A DNA stretch of 64,000 nt. Origin: Corallococcus silvisoli. Its GTDB lineage: Bacteria > Myxococcota > Myxococcia > Myxococcales > Myxococcaceae. Both the position numbers and the translations under genes were made by a program. Location of the stretch: contig NZ_JAAAPJ010000007.1 of assembly GCF_009909145.1 (NCBI RefSeq), positions 62,001 to 126,000 of the forward strand, read 5' to 3'. Of this stretch, positions 36,448 to 45,422 are shown piece by piece. The notes under the pieces are model-generated. The model had not been told where the DNA came from and ran no database searches. It saw only the letters and a program-made list of their open reading frames with translations. Numbering within the stretch: the first letter of the stretch is position 1; the number at the start of each line of letters is the position of its first letter.

Positions 36448-37503
36448 TCACCCCATCCGCCGCAGGCCCGGCAGGTCCTCCGGACGCAGCACCCAGCGGG
36501 GCGGCTCCGGCGGCGACGTGCGCGTGCCCACCAGCGTGGCCGGGAAGCCCTCCACCAGCGCGTAGTCCGGGAACACCGCGCGCGCCTTCACCAGGCTGCC
36601 GGCGCCCACGTGGCACCCCTTCCCCAGGTGGCTGCCCTCGCAGAGGATGGCGCCGGGCTCCACCACCGTGCCCGCGCCCAGCTGGCACGCGTGCAGCACG
36701 CAGCCCGGCCCCACGACTACGCCCTCCTCCAACACCAGCATGGTGTCCGGCAGCAGGTGCAGCACCGTGTTCTCCAGGATCTGCACCCGCGCGCCAATGC
36801 GGACCGGGCCGTTCATGTCGCCGGTGATCTTCACCCCCGCGCCAATGATGGCCCCCGCGCCGATGACGACGTCGCCGGACACCTCCGCGGAGGAGAAGAG
36901 GGTGGCGGTGGGGTGGACGAAGGGGTGACGGTCGCGGAAGGCGTACAGCTGTCCCATGGGGGCGTCCTCGGCGCGGTCCCGCGCGGAGAAGGAGGTCAGT
37001 GGAGGCGCGGAGAGGCTGAGGTCTCCGCCCCGGCGCTGCTGGAGGTGGGCCAGGTCCTCGGTGGAGAGCATCCGCAGCACCTGGCCGGGCCGGCCCAGCA
37101 CCACGGATTGATCCGGCACCGTCATGCCCGGGGGCAGCACCGCGCCATCCCCCACCAGGCAGCGGTCGCCCAGCGTCACGCCGGGCATGAGGATGGCCCC
37201 GGCGCCGATGTCGCACAGCGCCCCCACCCGCGCACCCATCACCAGCGCGCGGGGGGCCAGCACGGTCTTCTCGCCGATGAAGGCGGGCCGCTCAGGGGTG
37301 CCCACCACCACCGCGTCCTCGCGCAGCGTGGAGAACGCTCCCAGCGTCACGGAGCCTCCCACCGAGCGCACGACCGCCCCCCGGGAGATGACGGCGCCGG
37401 GCCCCACCTGCGTGGTGCCCAGCAGGCGCGCGGATGAGGCCAGCGTGAAATGAGGACCCACCGCGGTGGGCGGGGACGGAGCGGTCGCGGACGAGGGACT
37501 CAT
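36448..37503 (-). CDS. Left-handed beta-helix (hexapeptide repeat) transferase-like protein
   Basis: The 351-residue product contains two blocks of hexapeptide repeats ([LIV]-G-x-x-x-x): about residues 25-140 (TQVGPGAVISRGAVV, VGDGAVLPPGMTV) and about 225-330 (DVVIGAGAIIGAGVKI, VEPGAILCEGSHLGKGCHVGAG). A less regular linker lies between them. Such beta-helices are usually acyl- or sugar-acyltransferases, or carbonic-anhydrase-like or structural proteins, and are typically trimers. No acceptor is apparent. It is divergent from the MATE gene across 222 bp. An in-frame upstream ATG (PLGERGV) is possible, but 37503 gives the simplest N-terminus. Confidence 0.85.
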   Translation of the reverse strand: MSPSSATAPSPPTAVGPHFTLASSARLLGTTQVGPGAVISRGAVVRSVGGSVTLGAFSTLREDAVVVGTPERPAFIGEKTVLAPRALVMGARVGALCDIGAGAILMPGVTLGDRCLVGDGAVLPPGMTVPDQSVVLGRPGQVLRMLSTEDLAHLQQRRGGDLSLSAPPLTSFSARDRAEDAPMGQLYAFRDRHPFVHPTATLFSSAEVSGDVVIGAGAIIGAGVKITGDMNGPVRIGARVQILENTVLHLLPDTMLVLEEGVVVGPGCVLHACQLGAGTVVEPGAILCEGSHLGKGCHVGAGSLVKARAVFPDYALVEGFPATLVGTRTSPPEPPRWVLRPEDLPGLRRMG

Positions 37504-37725
37504 CGGGATGCAGCAAGCTACTCCTCGCTCCCCCAAGGGCATGTTGTCCCCAGGCACGACGCCGCCGTCCTGCATTCGACGCTCGCCCGCCGGGCGACCG
37601 GGGGTGGGTGTGGCACCTCCTGATGTCAGGGGGCGTGGGGAGAGGACGTAGGAAGCCGCGCCAGTGGGCGGCGTCCGCCTCGGCGTTGCTGTAGGAAGTC
37701 CCCTCGCATCTGGAGGCTGTACCCC

Positions 37726-39162
37726 GTGCAAGAGACACCCCTGGTGGACAGGACCGTCGAAACCCCCGCGCCTCCGTCGAAGGGGCCGTGGGCGCTGGTG
37801 AAGGAGGCCCTGCACGGCACGGAGCTGGACCTGACGCAGCTGCCCCTCCGGCGCGCCATCTTCCTGCTCGCCGTGCCCATGGTGCTGGAGATGTGCATGG
37901 AGTCGGTGTTCGCCGTGGTGGACGTCGCCTTCGTCGGCCGGCTCGGCGCGGAGGCGGTGGCCACGGTGGGCCTCACCGAATCCATCCTCACCCTCATCTA
38001 CGCGGCCGGCATGGGGCTGAGCATCGGCGCCACGGCGATGGTGGCCCGGCGCATCGGAGAGAAGGACTCGGAGCGGGCGGGGCGCACGGCGGTGCAGGCC
38101 ATTGGCCTGGGCCTGGTCCTCTCCACGGTGCTGGCCGTGGCGGGCATCGTCTTCGCCCGGCCGCTGCTGGCGGCGCTGGGCGGCTCGCCCTGGGTGTTGG
38201 AGCACGGCGTGGGCTACACGCGCGTGATGATGGGCGGGGTGGTGAGCATCCTGCTGCTCTTCCTCATCAACGCCATCTTCCGGGGCGCGGGCGACGCGGC
38301 CATCGCGATGCGCGTGCTGATGCTGGCCAACGGCCTCAACATCGTGCTCGCCCCGTGTCTCATCTTCGGGTGGGGGCCCTTCCCGCAGATGGGGGTGGTG
38401 GGCGCGGCGTGGGCCACCACGCTGGGGCGCAGCGCGGGCGTGGTGTACCAGCTCTTCCGGCTGGCGCGGGCGAACGGACGGCTCCAGGTGCGGCGCGAGC
38501 ACGTGGCGCTGGAGCCCGCGACCATGCTCGCGATGCTCCGGCTGTCGGGCGCGGGGATGGTGCAGGCGCTGGTGAGCACGTCCAGCTGGGTGGTGCTGGT
38601 GCGCATCGTGTCGTCGTTCGGCAGCACGGCGCTGGCGGGCTACACCATCGCCATCCGCATCACGCTGTTCGCGCTGATGCCCGCGTGGGGCCTGGGCAAC
38701 GCGGCCTCCACGCTGCTGGGCCAGAGCATGGGGGCGGGGGACCCGGACCGGGGGGAGCGGGCGGTGTGGCTCGCGGGCCGCTACAACCTCATCGTGCTGG
38801 GCAGCATCGGGCTGGGGTTCTTCCTCTTCGCCACGCCGCTTTTGGGGGCCTTCACGACGGACCCGGCGGTGGTGGAGGCGGGGGCCACGGCGCTGCGCAT
38901 CTTCAGCCTGAGCTTCCTGTCCTGCGCGTACGGCATGGTCATCACGTCCGCGTTCAACGGCGCGGGGGACACCCGGACGCCCACGCTCATCGACCTGGGC
39001 TGCCTCTGGGCGCTGGAGCTGCCGCTGGCGTGGGTGCTGGCGGAGCCGCTGGGCCTGGGCGCGGTGGGCGCGTACATCGCGGTGCCGGTGGCCTTCGCGG
39101 CGATGTCCGTGCTGGGCATCGTGCTGTTCAAGCGCGGCCGTTGGAAGACGCGCGTGGTGTAG
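37726..39162 (+). CDS. MATE-family efflux transporter
   Basis: MATE proteins export drugs or metabolites using a sodium or proton gradient. The 478-residue product has twelve hydrophobic segments in two similar halves, including VPMVLEMCMESVFAVVDVAFVGRLG near residue 55 and the second-half equivalent AWGLGNAASTLLGQSMGAG near 320. The N-terminal 35 residues are a soluble Pro/Glu-rich extension. The GTG at 37726 lies about nine bases after TGGAGG. Substrate unknown. It is convergent with the tandem-GNAT gene three bases away. Confidence 0.95.
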   Translation: MQETPLVDRTVETPAPPSKGPWALVKEALHGTELDLTQLPLRRAIFLLAVPMVLEMCMESVFAVVDVAFVGRLGAEAVATVGLTESILTLIYAAGMGLSIGATAMVARRIGEKDSERAGRTAVQAIGLGLVLSTVLAVAGIVFARPLLAALGGSPWVLEHGVGYTRVMMGGVVSILLLFLINAIFRGAGDAAIAMRVLMLANGLNIVLAPCLIFGWGPFPQMGVVGAAWATTLGRSAGVVYQLFRLARANGRLQVRREHVALEPATMLAMLRLSGAGMVQALVSTSSWVVLVRIVSSFGSTALAGYTIAIRITLFALMPAWGLGNAASTLLGQSMGAGDPDRGERAVWLAGRYNLIVLGSIGLGFFLFATPLLGAFTTDPAVVEAGATALRIFSLSFLSCAYGMVITSAFNGAGDTRTPTLIDLGCLWALELPLAWVLAEPLGLGAVGAYIAVPVAFAAMSVLGIVLFKRGRWKTRVV

Positions 39163-39165
39163 CGC

Positions 39166-40272
39166 TCAGGGCAGGCAGATCTCAAAGCCGGTGCGTCCCC
39201 CCGGAAAGGTCCTGGGGGGGCGCGACGCGGGCGTGACGGCGTAGAGGTGGAAGTCCAGCCGCCGCTGGAGGAAGCCCTCGAGCGCGGGCGCCAGCGGGTC
39301 GCTGGCGTCCTGCTGCACGGTGAAGAAGTGGAAGCCCTGGCCGTGGAACGCGGCGTAGACGGCGTCGAGCAGCGCGCGGAAGACGGCGGGGTCCTCCGTG
39401 GGGACGCTGGTGTTGCAGAGGTAGAAGTAGCGGAAGTCGCCGCCGGGCGCGGGCAGGCGCGGCGCCCCGGTGACGGTGGCCAGCGCGTTGAAGCCCCGGC
39501 GCACCCACTTCATGGCGCCCCGGTACGCGAGCACGCGGTAGCGCTTCACGGCGGCGGGGTCCCACGCGGAGGTGCACCCCACCAGGCGCCCGGACGCATC
39601 GAACGCGAGGAACGCGTCCTCCACGCGGAGGCCCGGCCAGTGCGCGAAGCGGTGCTGCAGCTCCCCGGCGTCGTAGCGGTAGCCGAAGGGGCGCGAGCGG
39701 TGGTCCGCGTCCAGCAGCGCGGCCATGGCGGGCACGTCCGCGGCGGTGGCCCGGCGCACGGAGTAGGGGCTGGGGCGCGGCCGGCGGCGCAGGACGAACT
39801 GGAGGGAGACGGCGGAGAACGCGCGCATCAGGTGGTAGTGCGGCTGCGCGTCGCGGGAGGGGGCCCGGCGCACCAGGGCCTGGAGCGCGGCGGCGTTGGA
39901 GGCCATCACGGCGGTGAGGAAGACGTCCACGCCCAGGCGCTGGGAGGTCTCCTCCAGGACGGGGCCATAGAACCGGGCGAGCCCCCGGGCGCGTCGCGCG
40001 GAGAAGCGGGTGCGCAGGTCGCCCAGGTACCCCACCCGGCAGGGCCGGCCCTCCAGCCACCCGTCGCGGATGTGGATGGCGCCCATGCCGTCCAGCCGGG
40101 AGGCCTCCCCATGCGCCCAGACCTCCGCCTCGCCGCGCTGCATGGCGAAGAGGCCGAAGTAGTCCGGCGAGCGCTGGGTGCTGAGCACCAGGTCCCCGGT
40201 CATGGGCACGTCGCCGAACAGGTCCAGCAGCGCGGCGTTGTCGTCCCGGGTGGCACGTCTCAGGAGGCTCAT
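39166..40272 (-). CDS. Tandem GNAT-like acetyltransferase protein
   Basis: The 368-residue product appears to contain two GNAT-type N-acetyltransferase domains: residues 1-160 (beginning RRATRDDNAALLDLFG, with the acceptor-loop region GYLGDLRTRFSARRARGLARF) and residues 175-355 (VRRATAADVPAMAALLD, later GFHFFTVQQDASDP). The RRATxxD opening of each half is the clearest sign of duplication. The acetyl-CoA loop is degenerate, so at least one domain may be inactive. It is co-oriented with nothing nearby and ends three bases from the convergent MATE stop. Confidence 0.8.
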   Translation of the reverse strand: MSLLRRATRDDNAALLDLFGDVPMTGDLVLSTQRSPDYFGLFAMQRGEAEVWAHGEASRLDGMGAIHIRDGWLEGRPCRVGYLGDLRTRFSARRARGLARFYGPVLEETSQRLGVDVFLTAVMASNAAALQALVRRAPSRDAQPHYHLMRAFSAVSLQFVLRRRPRPSPYSVRRATAADVPAMAALLDADHRSRPFGYRYDAGELQHRFAHWPGLRVEDAFLAFDASGRLVGCTSAWDPAAVKRYRVLAYRGAMKWVRRGFNALATVTGAPRLPAPGGDFRYFYLCNTSVPTEDPAVFRALLDAVYAAFHGQGFHFFTVQQDASDPLAPALEGFLQRRLDFHLYAVTPASRPPRTFPGGRTGFEICLP

Positions 40273-40368
40273 GGCTTGCGCGACAGCGTATGCGACACGC
40301 AGACGGACTTCCGCCCCAACGCGCCCTGCGCCAGATTGCGGGCTCACCCGAAGCACGGGGAGGTCGTC

Positions 40369-40632
40369 ATGGGCTTGTTGGGGTGGATCATCTTCGGCTT
40401 CTTCGCGGGCCTCATCGCCCGGGCCGTGCTGCCGGGGAACCAGCGCATGGGGTGCATCGGCACCACGCTCCTGGGCGTGGCGGGCGCCTTCGTCGGCGGC
40501 TTCCTCACGTCCCTCTGGCGGGGCACCAACTGGCGGGACCCCGAGCCCACCGGGTTCCTGGGCGCCATCCTGGGCGCCATCGTCCTGCTCCTGGTCTCCC
40601 ACGCCGCCTTCGGCGGACGCTCCTCCCGGTAG
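40369..40632 (+). CDS. GlsB/YeaQ/YmgE-family stress-response membrane protein
   Basis: This 87-residue protein has three glycine-rich transmembrane segments (WIIFGFFAGLIARAVLPG, GCIGTTLLGVAGAFVGGFL and FLGAILGAIVLLLVSHAAF) and matches the transglycosylase-associated or GlsB-like family in length and layout, including the G-x-I-G-T-T-L-L-G-V-x-G-A core. The family is induced by stress in several bacteria, with unknown biochemistry. GGGGAGG lies five bases upstream of the ATG. Confidence 0.9.
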   Translation: MGLLGWIIFGFFAGLIARAVLPGNQRMGCIGTTLLGVAGAFVGGFLTSLWRGTNWRDPEPTGFLGAILGAIVLLLVSHAAFGGRSSR

Positions 40633-40641
40633 GGCCCCACC

Positions 40642-40662
40642 TCCCGGCTTTCCCCGCCGGGA
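40642..40662 (+). terminator. GC-rich hairpin after the GlsB-like gene
   Basis: TCCCGGC at 40642-40648 pairs with GCCGGGA at 40656-40662 across a 7-nt loop, ten bases after the GlsB stop. A second short stem (CCCC/GGGG around 40722) lies in the same 207-bp gap, which otherwise carries only the FKBP promoter. Confidence 0.55.
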
Positions 40663-40839
40663 ATCCCCGGCCGTCCCACGGGTTGAGGGGCAGGCAGCCG
40701 GTTGTCCTACCTGCCCGGGACCCCTTCCGGGGAAAGCACGGTTCCCAAGAGGATGCCGGGCGCGTTCTGTAGTACACCGCGCCCCGGGCATGCAGCGGGC
40801 GGTCGGCTGCCGCTGAGCCAAAGGAAAGGCGACGACATC

Positions 40840-41673
40840 ATGAAGAAGACGATCCTGATTGCGGCAATGTTGAGCCTGACGGCGTGTCAGGGCCAGGGCG
40901 CCAAGCCGGGCGAGACCAGCGCCACGGGCTCCACCACGGCGGTCACCGCCGGCGCTCCTCAGACCGAGGAGCAGAAGACGTTCTACGCGCTGGGCCTGTC
41001 CATCGGCCGCAGCATCGGCGTCTTCGACATGACCCCGCAGGAGCTGGAGTTCGTGAAGGCGGGCCTCACCGCGCAGGTGACCGGCCAGAAGTCCGACGTG
41101 GACCTGGACACCTACGGTCCCAAGCTCCAGGAGCTCGCCCGCGAGCGTTCGCTCCGCAAGGCCACCGCGGAGAAGGAGAAGTCCGCCAAGTTCCTGGAGG
41201 AGAAGGCCAAGGAGCCCGGCGCCCAGAAGACCGAGTCCGGCCTCGTCTACAAGGAGACCCAGGCGGGCACCGGTCCCCAGCCCCAGGCCACCGACATCGT
41301 GAAGGTGCACTACAAGGGCACGCTCGCGGACGGCAAGGAGTTCGACTCCTCCTACAAGCGCGGTGAGCCCACGCAGTTCCCGCTCCAGGGCGTCATCAAG
41401 TGCTGGACCGAGGGCCTCCAGAAGATGAAGGTCGGCGGCAAGGCGGAGCTCACCTGCCCCTCCGACATCGCCTACGGCGACCGCGGCGCGCCCCCGAACA
41501 TCCCCGGCGGCGCCGCCCTGGTGTTCGACGTGGAGCTGCTGGAGATCGTGAAGCCCCCCGAGACTCCTCCGGGCATGCCCGGTGGCATGGGCGCGACCCC
41601 GCCCCCCGGCTCCAAGGCGCCCCCGACCGCCAAGCCGCCTCCGGCCGCGAAGCCGCCCCCGGCGACCAAGTAG
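40840..41673 (+). CDS. FKBP-type peptidyl-prolyl isomerase, lipoprotein
   Basis: This 277-residue protein resembles FkpA/Mip-type folding helpers of the envelope. It has a lipoprotein signal (LTAC), an N-terminal helical dimerisation region (about 35-125, FYALGLSIGRSIG to KSAKFLEEKAK), a complete FKBP domain (about 130-235, with VHYKGTLADGKEFDSSY and VFDVELLEI) and a C-terminal tail of Pro/Ala/Lys with repeated PPxAKPP. FKBPs catalyse cis-trans isomerisation of prolyl bonds. The ATG at 40840 is preceded by AAGGAAAGG. Two strong hairpins follow the stop. Confidence 0.95.
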   Translation: MKKTILIAAMLSLTACQGQGAKPGETSATGSTTAVTAGAPQTEEQKTFYALGLSIGRSIGVFDMTPQELEFVKAGLTAQVTGQKSDVDLDTYGPKLQELARERSLRKATAEKEKSAKFLEEKAKEPGAQKTESGLVYKETQAGTGPQPQATDIVKVHYKGTLADGKEFDSSYKRGEPTQFPLQGVIKCWTEGLQKMKVGGKAELTCPSDIAYGDRGAPPNIPGGAALVFDVELLEIVKPPETPPGMPGGMGATPPPGSKAPPTAKPPPAAKPPPATK

Positions 41674-41689
41674 TCAACACTTCCTCCAT

Positions 41690-41710
41690 CGCGCCCGCTC
41701 CCCGGGCGCG
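41690..41710 (+). terminator. First hairpin downstream of the FKBP gene
   Basis: CGCGCCCG at 41690-41697 pairs perfectly with CGGGCGCG at 41703-41710 around a 5-nt loop, 16 bases after the stop. It is a likely Rho-independent-like terminator, without a T-run. Confidence 0.65.
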
Positions 41711-41720
41711 GTGAACCCAG

Positions 41721-41754
41721 GGCCGGACGCGAGGAGCACTTCCTCGCGCCGGCC
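41721..41754 (+). terminator. Second, longer hairpin downstream of the FKBP gene
   Basis: GGCCGG, a bulged A at 41727, and CGCGAGGA (41721-41735) pair with TCCTCGCG and CCGGCC (41741-41754) around the loop GCACT. The 14-bp stem with one bulge is followed by the pyrimidine-rich CTCTTC. This is one of the strongest hairpins in the window. Confidence 0.75.
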
Positions 41755-41885
41755 CTCTTCGCGTTCAAGGGGACCGCTCGCCGCGCTGGCGCCCCCGCCC
41801 CCGCCGCGCTACGCCCGCGCGAAGGCACGCAGGCGGGTCCCCATGCCCGGACCCGGAAGGGACACGGACGACGATGAGGCCAGAC

Positions 41886-42719
41886 ATGAAGCGGCTCACG
41901 TGGGTGTTGGCGGCGGCGCTGATGCTGGGCGCCTGCGCGACGAGCAAGCCTTCGGAGGTGGCGCGCGCGCCGTCCCCCACGGGCGCCGTCTCCGAGGAGG
42001 AGTTCAAGGCCATGCACACCCTGCGCACGGACGCCGCGCCCGCGCGCAAGGGCCAGGAGGTGACGCTGTCCGACGGCTCCAAGGCCTACCTGAGCCTGCC
42101 GGAGAACGCGACGGGGCCCCTGCCCGGCATCATCGTCATCCACGAGTGGTGGGGCCTCAACGAGCACGTGCAGCACTGGACGGACCGGCTGGCGGCGGAG
42201 GGCTACGCGGCGCTCGCGGTGGACCTCTACCACGGCAAGGTGGCCACCAACTCCACGGAGGCGCTCGCGCTCGTGAAGGCGGTGGATGACGCCCAGGCCT
42301 CGAAGACGGTGCTCGCCGCGCACGCGTTCCTCAAGGGCGACCCGCGCATCCAGGCCCCTCGCACCGGCAGCATCGGCTGGTGCTTCGGCGGCGGCTGGTC
42401 GCTGGAGACCGCCATGCTGGTGCCGGAGCTGAGCGCGGCGGTCCTCTACTACGGCCACCCGGTGACGGACCCCGAGAAGCTCTCCACCATCAAGGCGCAG
42501 GTGCTGGGCATCTTCGGCACGAAGGACAAGTCCATCCCCCAGGAGACGGTGCGCGCCTTCGAGAAGGCGCTGGAGGAGGCGGGCGTGCGCAGCCGCATCG
42601 TGGAGTACGACGCGGACCACGCCTTCGCCAACCCATCCGGTCCCCGCTACGACGAGCGCGCCGCCGCGTCCGCCTGGGCGGAGACGTCCGCGTTCCTCGC
42701 GCGAACGCTCAAGCGCTGA
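41886..42719 (+). CDS. Dienelactone hydrolase family protein, lipoprotein
   Basis: The family uses a Cys-His-Asp triad to open lactone or other ester bonds. The 277-residue product has a lipoprotein signal (LGAC), the strand-turn VIHEWWGLNEH with the conserved Glu, the nucleophile cysteine in GWCFGGGWS, the aspartate in GTKDKSIP and the histidine in DADHAFANP, in the right order. The ATG at 41886 has GAGG six bases upstream; another ATG twelve bases earlier is possible. Envelope location is atypical for classical catabolic enzymes, which are cytoplasmic. Confidence 0.92.
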   Translation: MKRLTWVLAAALMLGACATSKPSEVARAPSPTGAVSEEEFKAMHTLRTDAAPARKGQEVTLSDGSKAYLSLPENATGPLPGIIVIHEWWGLNEHVQHWTDRLAAEGYAALAVDLYHGKVATNSTEALALVKAVDDAQASKTVLAAHAFLKGDPRIQAPRTGSIGWCFGGGWSLETAMLVPELSAAVLYYGHPVTDPEKLSTIKAQVLGIFGTKDKSIPQETVRAFEKALEEAGVRSRIVEYDADHAFANPSGPRYDERAAASAWAETSAFLARTLKR

Positions 42720-42752
42720 GGCCCTGAGGTCCCGAGGCCGGCGTCCCGAAGC

Positions 42753-43379
42753 TCAGTAGGGGCGCTGGCCCACGTAGTTGCCCGGCGGCGCGTAGTTGCA
42801 CACCCAGAAGTCCCAGGTGCCCGACCCGCCGAAGGGCGAGCCCGTGGTGCAGCGCTTCGTGGCGCAGCCCAGGCGGCTGCTGTTGCGCCACACCACCTGC
42901 GTGTAGTGGCCGCAGACCTGTCCCGACGCGCAGGTGTTCTTCGCGTAGTCGTAGTCCGCCGCCTCATCCACCCAGATCTTCACCGCGCCCTTCGTGTCCC
43001 AGACGCCCGGCGTGGCGGCGGCGATGTTCTCCCCCGCGTTGCCCCGGCCGGCGTTGTGCTCGAACTTGCAGTTGTCCGCCCACTTCCGCGCGACGTCCGC
43101 CACGGCCGGGTCCCACGTGAGCGGGCTGAGCGCGGGCGACGGCGTGGGCTGCGCGGCGGCGCGGGCCGCGTTGTGGGCCTCCAGCATGTCGGTGGCGAAC
43201 GGGGTCAGCGTCCCCGCGTCGTCAGCGGCTCCGCCGTCGCCCTGGGTGCCCGCGTCGTCCTGCGCGCCCGCGTCCGGGGGCTGCTCGCCCGTGTCCCCGT
43301 CAGGGATGCAGGCGAGCAGGAGGAACGGCGTGAGCAGGAGGGCGGCGGACACGGGACGCAGGACGGGAGGGCGGCGCAT
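42753..43379 (-). CDS. CAP/SCP-domain secreted lipoprotein
   Basis: CAP-domain (PR-1/SCP-like) proteins are secreted, with roles in lipid binding or proteolysis in other organisms. The 208-residue product has a lipoprotein signal (LLLAC), an Asp/Ala/Gly-rich linker with repeated GTQGDGG-like units, and a complete CAP domain: HNAARAAAQPTPSPAL, FEHNAGRGNAGENIAA, VCGHYTQVVWRNSSRLGCA and VCNYAPPGNYVGQRPY, with paired cysteines. The four conserved CAP signatures are intact. A second CAP gene lies 2.7 kb away at 45416. The start at 43379 removes an implausible 69-residue leader. Confidence 0.93.
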   Translation of the reverse strand: MRRPPVLRPVSAALLLTPFLLLACIPDGDTGEQPPDAGAQDDAGTQGDGGAADDAGTLTPFATDMLEAHNAARAAAQPTPSPALSPLTWDPAVADVARKWADNCKFEHNAGRGNAGENIAAATPGVWDTKGAVKIWVDEAADYDYAKNTCASGQVCGHYTQVVWRNSSRLGCATKRCTTGSPFGGSGTWDFWVCNYAPPGNYVGQRPY

Positions 43380-43494
43380 GGGCGGGATTATCCGCGTGCG
43401 GATGGGTGTGCGGGCAAGCGGACACGGGGGCAGGGTGGATGGGGAGGCGTTGCCGCACCGTGCTAGGGTGCGGTGTTCGGTCAGGAGACGCGAC

Positions 43495-43707
43495 ATGAGC
43501 CATGACGAATCCCGCGCGCGGAAGGTCCAGACGGCGTTGGAGGGCAATGACGAGTTCAGTACCTTTTCAATCGACCCGGACATCAAGAAGCTGAAGATGA
43601 AGCTGGACCTCCAGGCGGAGGCGCAGCATCAGCAGTCCGGGCGCCCGGAGACGGCACCCAAGTCGGGCATGTTCATGCGGCTGTTCCACAAGATGTTCCG
43701 GGGTTGA
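43495..43707 (+). CDS. Hypothetical small protein
   Basis: This 70-residue, mostly charged protein starts MSHDESRARKVQ, has a Lys/Glu helix (KKLKMKLDLQAEAQ) and ends in an amphipathic MRLFHKMFRG segment that could touch the membrane. There is no signal peptide. I recognise no family. AGGAG is present upstream. The TPR gene starts seven bases downstream, so the two are probably made together. Confidence 0.7.
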   Translation: MSHDESRARKVQTALEGNDEFSTFSIDPDIKKLKMKLDLQAEAQHQQSGRPETAPKSGMFMRLFHKMFRG

Positions 43708-43714
43708 GGGCACG

Positions 43715-44392
43715 ATGGTGAAGGAGTCCTACCGCGCGCAGTGGGATCGCTCGCGGGCGTATCTGGAGACGGGGGACCTGGGCCTGGCGCTCCAGGAGCT
43801 GCGGGACGCGCTGACGCTGGCGCCGGACGACGCGGTCCTCTGGGAGGAGATCTTCAACCTCTCGCTCATCGGCGGGCTCCCGCAGAACGCCCTGGCCGCC
43901 GCGCTGCGGCTGCGCCAGCTGGCGCCGGAGAACCCCAACTTCATCGGCTTGCACGCCATGGCCGCGCTGCTCGCCGGCAAGCTGACGGAGGCCGTGCCCC
44001 TCTTCGAGGAGGTCCTCCAGCGGGAGCCGGAGTCGGTGGAGGCGCGCCGGCAGCTCGCGCGGGCGCTGGACATCGCGGGCCAGCGCACCCGGGTGCGCAC
44101 GCTGCTGGAGGAGGCCGTCGCGCGGGCGCCCACGGAGACGGGCGCGGCCAACGACCTCGCGGTGCACTACCTGGACCACGTCCCCACGGAAGGCCCGGCG
44201 CTCGCGGCGCGCGTCCTGGCGCCGGTGCTGGAGGCCCATCCCGCGGACCCCACCACGCACTTCAACCTGGCGCTGGCGCTGCGCGTGAGCGACCCGGCCC
44301 AGGCACGCCACCACGCGGAGCGGGTCCTCCAGGGGGACGACAAGGCCCTGCGCGCCCAGGCGCAGCAGCTGCTCACCCTGCTTCCCGCCTGA
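43715..44392 (+). CDS. Tetratricopeptide-repeat protein
   Basis: The 225-residue product is almost entirely helical and shows at least five TPR-like units, for example AYLETGDLGLALQELRDALTLAP at the N-terminus and LQREPESVEARRQLARALDIAG in the middle. TPR proteins are scaffolds. No catalytic domain or signal is present, so it is likely cytoplasmic. It follows the small protein closely and precedes the propeller-like gene by 52 bp. Confidence 0.85.
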   Translation: MVKESYRAQWDRSRAYLETGDLGLALQELRDALTLAPDDAVLWEEIFNLSLIGGLPQNALAAALRLRQLAPENPNFIGLHAMAALLAGKLTEAVPLFEEVLQREPESVEARRQLARALDIAGQRTRVRTLLEEAVARAPTETGAANDLAVHYLDHVPTEGPALAARVLAPVLEAHPADPTTHFNLALALRVSDPAQARHHAERVLQGDDKALRAQAQQLLTLLPA

Positions 44393-44444
44393 GTCCCCCG
44401 GCGCGCGGGTGTCAGGGCGCCGGGGCGGAGGCCGTCCCGGCGCC

Positions 44445-45422
44445 ATGGATTTCCATCAACAGACCCTGAAGACCCCCTGCGCCGTGTCCTCCCTCTGCTG
44501 GAGCGGCGACGCGCTCGTGGACCCGGTGGGGGGCGCCGTGCGCTACCACCTGGACGGTACGGTCTTCGACCCGCACGTCCGCTTCGCCTACCGCTTCGAC
44601 CGCGCGGTGATGTCCCCGGACGGGCGCTTCAGCGTGCTCTACGAATCGCTGGGGACCACGGGGCTCCTGCTGGAAGGCACGCGCGTGGTGCGGCAGCTCA
44701 CGCGCGACTTCTATCAGGCGCACGTCTACGACTACCCCGTCGCGCTGCACACCCTGCCCAGCGGCCGCACGCTGCTGGCCCACTGCCCGGAGTCATACTG
44801 CGTGCTGGAGCTGGAGGACGCCGCCACGGGCGAGCGCCTCACGAAGCGCGCCAACGACCCCGTGGACATCTTCCACTCGCGGCTCCAGTTCAGCCCGGAC
44901 GGGCGCTACCTGTCGAGCGCGGGGTGGATCTGGCACCCGGTGGACGCGGTGAAGGTGTTCGACGTGGCCCGCGCGCTGGAGGTGCCCGCGTCGCTGGACC
45001 AGGACGCGCTGATGGACGCGGAGGACGGGGGCATCTTCTACCTGTCCGCGGCCTTCGTCGCGCGCGACACGCTCGCCTTCGTCCGCGTGGACGAGTCCCG
45101 CGACGGTGACACGTTCTATCTGGGGACGTACTCGCTCGCGGAGCGCAAGGTGCTGTCGGAGGTGGCGCTGGAGGACGCCGCGGGCCCGCTGATGGTCGTG
45201 GGTCCGGAGCACGTCGTGGACTTCCACCGCCACCCCAAGCTCCTGGAGCGCGCCACCGGCCGCGTCGTCCAGCGCTGGGAGGCCCTGGACACGGGGCTGG
45301 CGCTGGGCAGCATCCGCCACCACCTGCCGGCCCCGCCCCCGTTCGCGATGGACCCCGCGAACCGCCGCTTCGCGGTGGGCACGGCGGACGGCATCCAGGT
45401 CATCACGCTCGCGGCTCAGTAG
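44445..45422 (+). CDS. Hypothetical beta-propeller-like protein
   Basis: I do not recognise a named family. The 325-residue product has repeated strand clusters of the WD40/YVTN type (MSPDGRFSVLYESLG near 63, FSPDGRYLSSAGWIW near 148, MDPANRRFAVGTADGIQVITL at the C-terminus), each beginning with a SPDGR-like turn as propeller blades do. No signal peptide, so it should be cytoplasmic. Its last seven bases overlap the end of the convergent CAP gene. Confidence 0.75.
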   Translation: MDFHQQTLKTPCAVSSLCWSGDALVDPVGGAVRYHLDGTVFDPHVRFAYRFDRAVMSPDGRFSVLYESLGTTGLLLEGTRVVRQLTRDFYQAHVYDYPVALHTLPSGRTLLAHCPESYCVLELEDAATGERLTKRANDPVDIFHSRLQFSPDGRYLSSAGWIWHPVDAVKVFDVARALEVPASLDQDALMDAEDGGIFYLSAAFVARDTLAFVRVDESRDGDTFYLGTYSLAERKVLSEVALEDAAGPLMVVGPEHVVDFHRHPKLLERATGRVVQRWEALDTGLALGSIRHHLPAPPPFAMDPANRRFAVGTADGIQVITLAAQ

